A stretch of DNA of 64,000 nucleotides from Pseudovirgaria hyperparasitica (Eukaryota > Ascomycota > Dothideomycetes > Acrospermales > Acrospermaceae). Under the pieces are notes generated by a model. It saw only the letters and a program-made list of their open reading frames with translations, was not told the DNA's origin and made no database searches. The stretch is from the NCBI RefSeq assembly GCF_010093815.1, contig NW_022985564.1, positions 602,590 to 666,589 on the forward strand, read 5' to 3'. The position numbers were made by a program, and so were the translations under genes. Positions 56,754 to 64,000 of the stretch are shown here, piece by piece; the stretch's first letter is position 1, and each line of letters starts with the position of its first letter.

Positions 56754-59700
56754 ATGGCGTACATTGCACCGATACACCGGCCTAGCAGTGTTCGCCATGC
56801 GTTGAAGTTGAACTTCCTCAGCCATGAGGAAGAGTCCCTAGTGGTCGCGTAAGAGATTCTTGCTGTCAAATTTTGGGGTCTCACTGACTTTCCGGCTATA
56901 GCAAGGCGAATCGTATCGAGATCTATTCGCTCACACAAGATGGCCTTCTCTCACTGCAACACAGCAAGGCTCTCTATGGCAAAGTTACTATACTTCAGAA
57001 GATACGCCCGGAGTCCTCGCCCACCGACCACCTCTTCATCGGTACGGACCGCTATATGTACTTCACAGTGTCATGGGATCCCGACTCGAGACAGCTGAAA
57101 ACAGAAAAGAGCTATGTGGATCTAGCAGACAGATCAGCACGAGAGTCGCAGACAGGCGAACGATGCTTGGTAGACCCAACATTAAAAGTCATGACTTTGG
57201 AGATCTTTGAGGGTATCTTGACCGTTTTACCTATAGTCCAGAAAGTTAGAAAGAAAGGACTACCAGGCGAATTAGGCTCTTTGTCAGAACCTATACAATA
57301 TCGCATAAGCGAAATGTTTGTACGATCATCAGCTTTCTTATATCCGCGGTCGCAAAGCGATAAGCCGACGATAGCACTGCTATATGAAGACACACTTGGA
57401 AAAGTACGTCTGAAATTACGAGAGATCCGGTACCCACCTACGATACCCGACGGGGACACTGGGTCTGGCGAGCTAGACATTGTGGAAGGTATTGATGAGG
57501 AACTTGAATTGGGAGCCAGTCTTCTTATACCGGTCGCGGCACCCTCTTGTAAGACCACTCCTGCTCAGGCGGGTCAGTAGCTGACAGTATCAGATGGACT
57601 ACTAATTATAGGCGAAACATCAATTATGTACTACAGCGGCAACACAAAAGAGGTGACTAGGCAGGCTCTAGATGAAGCTACGATATTTGTAACATGGGAG
57701 CAAATCGATAGTCAGAGGTTTGTTCTTGCGGACGATTACGGGCAACTTTACTTGCTGATGCTTGTCGTCGAGGACGACGAAGTCGTGGACTGGAGGTTAG
57801 ACAATCTGGGAGAGATCTCCCGGGCTTCGGTTTTGATCTATCTAGATGACGGCAACCTATTTGTTGGCTCGCACCAGGGCGATTCGCAAGTCGTCAAAAT
57901 CTCGGAACGGAACCTTGAGATCATACAGACATTCGCTAATGTAGCGCCCATCCTCGACTTCACGATTATGGACATGGGCAATCGTTCTGGACAGGGTCAA
58001 AGCAGCGAATACTCTTCAGGACAAGCTCGTATTGTCACTGGTAGCGGCGCTTATCAGGATGGAAGTCTACGAAGCGTGAGGAGTGGTGTAGGTCTCGAAT
58101 ATCTTGGAGTAGTCGGCGAAATGGACCATATATCCGGGCTTTTTAGTTTGTCATCAGACCAACAATCACCACAGGCTGATACCATATTGGTGGCATTCAT
58201 CGATGAGACTAGGATCTTTCACTTCAGTCCTGACGGAGAAGCCGAAGAGAAAGACGAATTTAAAGGCCTGGTCCTGTCGGAGAGCACTCTTCTGGCCCGT
58301 AATCTGCCCCACGGGCGCTTGCTTCAGGTGACCAGTAGTGCTGTACGCATTACAGACCTGGATAGTGGCATGGTGACGTCTGAGTGGAAATCTCCATCCA
58401 AGATCACGGCTGTCGCAGCAACTGATGAAAGTCTGATCGTTGCTCTTGGCGGCATCGCACTGGTCAGTCTGCAATTGAAAAACGAGATACAGGAGCAGGC
58501 GAAACAGACCTTCTCCGAGGATGACCAGGTAGCATGTATTGCTTGCTATGGTGGTGTGTGCTTTGTTGGATTCTGGCAAGGAGCTCGAGTGGCCGTGCTA
58601 GATACCACGTCACTGAAGAGCATCAAGTCTGTGTCGGTGGCTGAAGACTCTGTTCCCAGAGCGCTGCTCGTCGCACAGATGTTCGCAAATCAACCGCCGA
58701 CACTATTCGTGGCTATGGCTGATGGAAATGTCCTCACCTTCTCTGTAAATCCCCAAACCCATGAGCTCTCTGGCCGGAAAGCGATCGTTCTTGGTACCCA
58801 ACAAGCCAACTTCACTCCGTTACCCCGGGGAGATGGACTGTTTAATGTTTTCGCAAGTTGTGACCACCCCAGCCTGATATACGCATCAGAAGGGAGGTTG
58901 GTGTACTCCGCAGTGACGGCTGAGAATGCCACCTCAGTATGCGCATTTGACTCAGAGGCATTTCCGGAAGCTATCGCGATTGCAACTCCAGAAGAACTTA
59001 AATTAGGCCTAATCGATAATGAACGAACAACACATGTACAGACGTTGCAAATCAATGAGACGGTGCGCCGCATCGCATATTCTCCCTCCTTGAAGGCTTT
59101 TGGCATGGGTACGATCAAGCGAAATCTCAAAGACGGTGTGGAATCTATACAGAGTCATTTTCAATTGGCAGATGAGATCTTGTTCCAGAAGCTGGATGCA
59201 TACGCTTTAAACCCTGACGAGCTAATTGAGAGTGTCATGAGATGCGAGTTGGATGATGGCGCTGGCCAGACGGCTGAACGTTTTGTTGTGGGAACGGCGT
59301 ATCTCGACGAAGAGCGAGCTGAAGCTACCCAGGGAAGGATCCTGGTGCTTGAGGTCACAGAAGATCGAAGGCTAAAGGTTGTTCTGGAACACGCTTTGAA
59401 AGGTGGTTGTCGCTGTCTCGACATGGTTGACGGAAAGATAGTCGCGGCGCTGATCAAGACTGTAAGTTCGATTTCCTTGGAAGAACTTTAGCATACTGAC
59501 TTTTGACACAGGTCGTTGTCTTCGCTTTCGAATATTCAGCTCCAGGAACACCACAACTAGTCAAGAAAGCAAGCTACAGGTGCTCTACAGCACCAATTGA
59601 TCTTTACGTATCTGGCACTACCATAGCGATTGCGGATCTCATGAAGAGCATCACGATTGTCGAATTCAAACAAAAAGATCTCGGTCTACCTTGCACATTA

Positions 59701-60325
59701 TCAGAGATCGCTCGCCACTTCTCTACCACATGGGGTACAGCCGTTGCCGAAGTCGATGAAAACGTGTATCTCGAGAGCGACGCCGAGGGAAACTTGATTG
59801 TACTCCACCGAGACTTGGATGGTGCAACTGCGGACGATCGCCGGAGATTGCGCGTGACCAGTGAGATCCTCCTCGGTGAGCTAGTCAACAGGATAAGGAG
59901 GATCGATGTTGCGACGACAGGTGAAGCCCCCGTGATCCCCAAAGCATTCCTAGCCACGGTAAGTGCCAGGCATAACACAATCCCATGCCACCATCCGTAT
60001 CCGAACGCACTAAGACATACGACAGGTCGAGGGCTCAATCTACCTCTTCGCACTCATCCACCCATCGAAGCTGAATCTCCTCATCACGCTCCAGAACAAC
60101 CTCGCCGAATGCGTTCAGACACCCGGCAACGTCCCCTTCAACAAGTTCCGCGCCTACAGGACACAAGTCCGCGACACCGAGGAACCATTCCGCTTCGTCG
60201 ACGGCGACCTCATCGAGCGCTTCCTCGACTGCAGCCCCGAAGTCCAAGAGACTGCCGTACAAGGCTTGGAGGCCAACGTCGAAGAAGTTCGGTCTATGGT
60301 GGAAGCGCTGCGACGTCTGCATTAG
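56754..60325 (+). CDS. DDB1: DNA damage-binding protein 1 (DDB1)
   Basis: Adaptor of CUL4-type ubiquitin ligases in nucleotide-excision repair and replication control. Five exons, 56754-56848, 56902-57548, 57612-59461, 59512-59958 and 60026-60325, give 1112 residues, close to the ~1140 of metazoan DDB1. It is a three-beta-propeller protein of the CPSF-A/RSE1 superfamily. Landmarks are YIAPIHRPSSVRHA, NRIEIYSL, HLFIGTDRYMYF, FVLADDYGQLYLLML, NLFVGSHQGDSQVV, GLEYLGVVGEMDHISGLF and FHFSPDG. The CPSF-A C-terminal domain closes with VEGSIYLFALIHPSKLNLLITLQ, FNKFRAYRTQ, FVDGDLIERFLD and the helical end EVRSMVEALRRLH. This distinguishes DDB1 from CPSF160 and SF3b130 by length and ending. Confidence 0.95.
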
Positions 60326-60460
60326 GCAGGACAGACGAAATGCGCGAGGCCCCATCGCCCCAAACCAACCAAAAGTACATACAATGAGCAGCTGCTAAGA
60401 AGAAACAGATAATTGCAACAGGTCGTTTGCATCTAGCAGACCCTGCTAGCTCCTTCTTCC

Positions 60461-60967
60461 TCATCCTTCTCGCCCCAAGTCTGGCTTGAAAATTGTATCA
60501 CACTTCACTACGTAACTTGCGTCTCCCAATTTGTCCCAGCAACACGGCATAGCGCGTCCTTGCCTTTGCACAATCACCTTCCAGTCTTGCCTACTGGAGA
60601 TAGTCTGCCAATCCTCATACCAGACCACATTACCATGCCGTACTCGATACACCTTAAACCCCCCTCCCGCCCCTGCCAATACATACCTATCCACATTCCC
60701 AGCTCTTCCATCATTCCCATCCATGAAAACCCACACGAAAAATAAATTACCACCACGATCCGTAAAAGTAACCCTCCTCAGCAGAATAGAGAGAATTAAG
60801 AAAATATGCCCCCAAAAAATGTCACTTACCCCTTTTTTTCCCAAATTTCGGGTCGTTGGAGGACAGGACGAGGACAGGACAGGACAGAACAGGACAAAGG
60901 ATAGAAAAGTGAAGTTCTTTTCAAAGACATCAGAATTGTGATCTTGGATAGATTCAAATGAAAACAA
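60461..60967 (-). CDS. Possible protein-coding frame of unknown function
   Basis: 168-codon minus frame whose C-terminal ~95 residues look non-random: NLFFVWVFMDGN, VLAGAGGGFKVYRVRH, VVWYEDWQTISSRQDWKVIV, AMPCCWDKLGDASYVVK. The N-terminal part includes a GTAAGT donor-like site near 60827 and low-complexity FCPVLSSSCPP, so the upstream portion may be intronic. No family recognised and no clear start. It may be the last exon of an unseen gene, or 3'-UTR sequence that is open by chance. Confidence 0.25.
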   Translation of the reverse strand: MFSFESIQDHNSDVFEKNFTFLSFVLFCPVLSSSCPPTTRNLGKKGVSDIFWGHIFLILSILLRRVTFTDRGGNLFFVWVFMDGNDGRAGNVDRYVLAGAGGGFKVYRVRHGNVVWYEDWQTISSRQDWKVIVQRQGRAMPCCWDKLGDASYVVKCDTIFKPDLGREG

Positions 60968-61570
60968 ACCATATAAACGTAAAGAAATAATACCTCACCA
61001 TTATACTGTAGTAGCAGTGTTGATTCTTTTTCTTTTCTTTTTCTTTACATGTTAAAAAAAGCCATCGTGTGAACCACCCAGCCCCCAACCCAAGCACACA
61101 CATCAGCAAAGTAGCTCGTTTCGGACATAAGAGAGGAGAGAATAGATGATGATGGTGGGAATATCAAAGTGTGTGTGTGTGTGTGTTTGCACCGGCCTAG
61201 CCTGGCCCGGCCTAGCTGAGCATCTCTGAAACGAACGGCCAGGGAAGAGGGGGGGCAAGGGGGGCAAGGGAAAGAATCCCATCAGAATACAATTCAAGAG
61301 AGAAGCAGTCATCGAAGGCCGCAGAATCGACACGCGTAGGCATGTAGTATATAGATGTCAGGCGCAATCACATTTATTAGTCAATGCACGATACGATACA
61401 TACACACGCACCAGCAACAACAACAACAATCAAACAACAGCAAATCTAATGATTACACAATCTAGGTAATATGCTAACTAGCAATCCAGCCATTAATAAA
61501 CAAACAAACAAAATCGAAACCAAGAAACTATATCAACAAACGAAAAACAACCCCAAACAACCCCCAACAC

Positions 61571-61608
61571 TCCCTCTCCCTCTCCCTCTCCCTCTCCCTC
61601 TCTCCCTC
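61571..61608. repeat. (CCCTCT)n microsatellite
   Basis: Six or so CCCTCT units in the DDB1-dynein intergenic region. Confidence 0.9.
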
Positions 61609-62058
61609 ATAGCAACAAAGCATCGAGTTTAACAAAAAAAAACACGACCCATCATTCAGGACACAAGACCGACTTAGATGTCTGACTGTCTGACTGGATC
61701 ACACACACACACACAGACACACAGAGAGAGATGGTATAAATAGACATATCGCCCCGTCGAACAATGAAACGCTCAGGAAACGCCCGGAAATGCAAAAAGT
61801 CTCGCACACGTGGATGCACGTGTATGTGTATGTGAATGTGAATGTGAAAGTGTGATATGCGAGACTGCCGTTGACCCCGCCCTGCGCCAATGGGAAAAAG
61901 ACCGTACGTGACGTGTGTGAAATATCCATCATGCTCGCTCAAGTGCTGTACAAATTGAAGAAGGGTCAGGCGTTGTTGGGATTGGGGGGACCGATAATCA
62001 TCTATCAGCCAAGTCTTTCTTCATCCATTCTTTCCATCATCATCATCATCAACCACCA

Positions 62059-64000
62059 TCATCCCTCTGCTTCTGCCTCCGCCATCACCTGCTCGCCCTC
62101 ATCAAGCAGGTCACACACCATCCTCAGATTTCCAATCATCTCCTTTGCCTGTCCGACCAGAAGCAGCTTCTCTGCATTCGCAGGCAGACCCAGATACGTC
62201 GGCGGTTCGCGCTCTGGCAGCTCATTGACCCACTCCGTAAAGTCTTTCCAGCCGGTTGAACTAGGCAATTCCAAGCCCTCGCTGTCTCCTTCAGTGGGCT
62301 TCACAAGCTTGAAGTTGTCCTCGAATGCAGCCGGGGTCATCACGCTCTCGACGATGGAGGTGAGTTGTTTGAAGTCAGACTCGTTGTCGATCTTGCCGCC
62401 GTACATCTCAGTCATGAGCATGCGCAGCATGTCCCAGGGAATGTTCTTTGGTGCCACATTCGTTCGACCTTGAGTGACACGGTCGATCCAGGTGTCAATG
62501 ATGAAAGCACAACACTCGTAATCGCTGTCGTTAAACTCCCAGAAGCCCTTCCATCCGAGCTGAGGCGCATATCGCAAGCGCTCTTGGACAACGGCGTGGA
62601 GGAAAGAGAGCAGCAGGTAAACTCTAGCTCGTTCGACTGGTTGCTGGACAGCTCTGGTGGATAATGAGGACAAAGAGTCCTTCATGTTGGCGCGGATACC
62701 AGCTGGCTGTTCGTACATGAGAATGCGAGACGCTCGGAGAAGGTTGACTGGTATCTTAGGACTAGTTTCCATGGACAGGAATAGTCTGAAGTCTGCATGC
62801 GGCTTGAGAGAATCGATGCGCTTGGTGAGATTCTGCAGCCACATTGGTGCCAAGTGTACGTTCTTGACGAGAACCCAAGAACCTTGTGCTGCAGCATTGG
62901 AGATAGCTTTGTCTGCGCTGGCAGCGCCTTCATTCGAACCCATGGCGATATTCGTGCATGTAGCCTGAGTCTTCTCTACCAGGCTGTCGACCTTGTAACT
63001 GGCATCAAATCCGGGACTGGAGCTCAGGGCGATTGGTGTAGTTGATGTGACTTCTCTGACTATTGGGCCAAGATCGCCACTCGCATCCATCAAACCCTTA
63101 CCAAAGACATCCGTAACGAAGCGCTCCACAGCGGGGATGAATCTGTCTATGCGGAAGAGTTTGACCAGAATAAGTGACCGCAAAGACTTGTCGAAACGTT
63201 CAATCCCATCCGGCCAGGCAGCAGGTACACAGTTCTCAGCAAGCTCTTCGGTGTAAAATCTCTCCCAATCACCAGCAGACGGCTTCTCGCAGTCGTCCTT
63301 GAACAGTTTCATCTTCGACAATCGATCCATTACGTCCTGACGCTTGTCGGCTTGCGTAGAAAGGTCGCTACCACCTAGGTCCTCGTCCAAAACGTGGTCG
63401 ATGAGGCTCTTGTCCATCTTGTAGGGTGCAGCTTGTACAAGCAGCATGGCCAGAGCAATGCGATCTTTCTGAACGAGAGATAGCGAAGTTCGCTTATAAG
63501 TATCGACAAAAAGGTTGCGAATGATCTCGTCTATCCGTGCAGCATTGTTCGCGTTCCCAGCTGACTGCTTGACTCGCAACAAAACCGCATCGAATATATC
63601 AGTAAAGTACTGCAACGAGAACTGATAGAAGTGATTGAGGTGATGCAGCTGCTCCAGTACCGCAAATAGAGCAGCACAGGAACGTGCGATAACATTATAC
63701 TGCAGCGTAACTTTCTCGACTTCGCCCATGACGCCCTCAGTCTCAGCAACCTTGGCAGTGATATCGGCAGCTTCCTTCTTGAGGGTTTCTAGGGTCTGAA
63801 TAACATTGTCGTCGTCAAGAATGTTTCCTTGGGACTCATTCAAAGCCTGAAGCAGTCGTTTCTCGAGACGACGGAGATGCACACTGAACTCTCCTTGCAT
63901 CTTGATCAGGTTCGATCGTCGCTCATCAACATCAGGACGCTCCGATTTAAGAACCTCATTAAGCGTCTGCGTCTGAAGACTGCTTTGCGTGACCGTAAAA
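62059..64000 (-). CDS. DYN1: Cytoplasmic dynein heavy chain, C-terminal part (partial)
   Basis: Minus-end-directed microtubule motor; in filamentous fungi it drives nuclear migration and endosome transport. The frame is open from base 64000 to the stop at 62059, ~646 visible residues without introns, so the N-terminal ~85% lies outside the window. The visible part starts in the stalk/strut region leading into AAA5-AAA6: [82 protein letters not shown]. The short fungal C-terminal domain follows ([40 protein letters not shown]) and ends AEAEAEG. The missing C-terminal barrel extension is normal for fungal dyneins. Confidence 0.96.
   Translation of the reverse strand, partial: FTVTQSSLQTQTLNEVLKSERPDVDERRSNLIKMQGEFSVHLRRLEKRLLQALNESQGNILDDDNVIQTLETLKKEAADITAKVAETEGVMGEVEKVTLQYNVIARSCAALFAVLEQLHHLNHFYQFSLQYFTDIFDAVLLRVKQSAGNANNAARIDEIIRNLFVDTYKRTSLSLVQKDRIALAMLLVQAAPYKMDKSLIDHVLDEDLGGSDLSTQADKRQDVMDRLSKMKLFKDDCEKPSAGDWERFYTEELAENCVPAAWPDGIERFDKSLRSLILVKLFRIDRFIPAVERFVTDVFGKGLMDASGDLGPIVREVTSTTPIALSSSPGFDASYKVDSLVEKTQATCTNIAMGSNEGAASADKAISNAAAQGSWVLVKNVHLAPMWLQNLTKRIDSLKPHADFRLFLSMETSPKIPVNLLRASRILMYEQPAGIRANMKDSLSSLSTRAVQQPVERARVYLLLSFLHAVVQERLRYAPQLGWKGFWEFNDSDYECCAFIIDTWIDRVTQGRTNVAPKNIPWDMLRMLMTEMYGGKIDNESDFKQLTSIVESVMTPAAFEDNFKLVKPTEGDSEGLELPSSTGWKDFTEWVNELPEREPPTYLGLPANAEKLLLVGQAKEMIGNLRMVCDLLDEGEQVMAEAEAEG

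Larger units (their letters stand above)
60326..62058. other. Intergenic, convergent 3' ends with simple repeats
   Basis: 1.7 kb between DDB1 and dynein stops. It contains a (GT)n run at 61169-61187, a (CCCTCT)n run at 61571-61608, an (AC)n run at 61701-61724 and a GAATGT run near 61830-61850. One protein-like minus frame is listed separately. Confidence 0.55.

Overview
The window looks like a filamentous ascomycete nuclear chromosome, most likely a Dothideomycete (Pleosporales-like). Genes have short 45-60 nt introns with GTANGT donors, CTAAC/CTAAT-type branch sites and YAG acceptors. Housekeeping genes sit tightly packed between gene-poor stretches. I saw no rRNA, tRNA, CRISPR or intact transposon. 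Products come from motif recognition by eye; exon boundaries were read from splice signals and checked for frame closure.

Layout. 1-5.4 kb: 3' end of a Q/P-rich protein of unknown function, then AP-3 beta (minus). 5.6-11.4 kb: an unknown conserved-looking protein, a 3-hydroxyacyl-CoA dehydrogenase-like gene divergent from a family III CoA-transferase-like gene, and a short-chain dehydrogenase. 11.5-15.4 kb: a small charged protein, GMP synthase, and the ribosome-biogenesis chaperone BCP1. 16.4-18.3 kb: an unrecognised gene with four consecutive exons of exactly 102 nt on a 159-nt period. 18.3-23.2 kb: gene-poor. 23.2-29.8 kb: a DUF4188-type protein, a very divergent histone H4 with a long N-terminal extension, a Gfd2/YDR514C-like nuclease-fold protein with an N-terminal membrane segment, and acyl-CoA-binding protein. 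30.7-38.5 kb: Svf1, a HAL/SAT4-type kinase, and a membrane-anchored GNAT. 38.5-42 kb: gene-poor. 42-45.6 kb: a secreted PAN-domain protein and a 14-TM MFS exporter. 45.6-49.4 kb: AT-rich, with what look like gene relics. 49.5-64 kb: a METTL27-like methyltransferase, a GPI-anchored GH72 glucanosyltransferase, mitochondrial 3-hydroxyisobutyrate dehydrogenase, Pol III subunit RPC37, DDB1, and the C-terminal part of cytoplasmic dynein heavy chain running off the right edge.

How the genes relate. Most are independent housekeeping genes in divergent or convergent pairs (GUA1/BCP1, RPC37/DDB1, SVF1/HAL kinase). The acyl-CoA dehydrogenase/CoA-transferase pair shares a 678-bp promoter and may act in one catabolic route. 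The most unusual items are the 159-bp exon-intron module gene, the H4-like histone and two apparent GC-AG introns.
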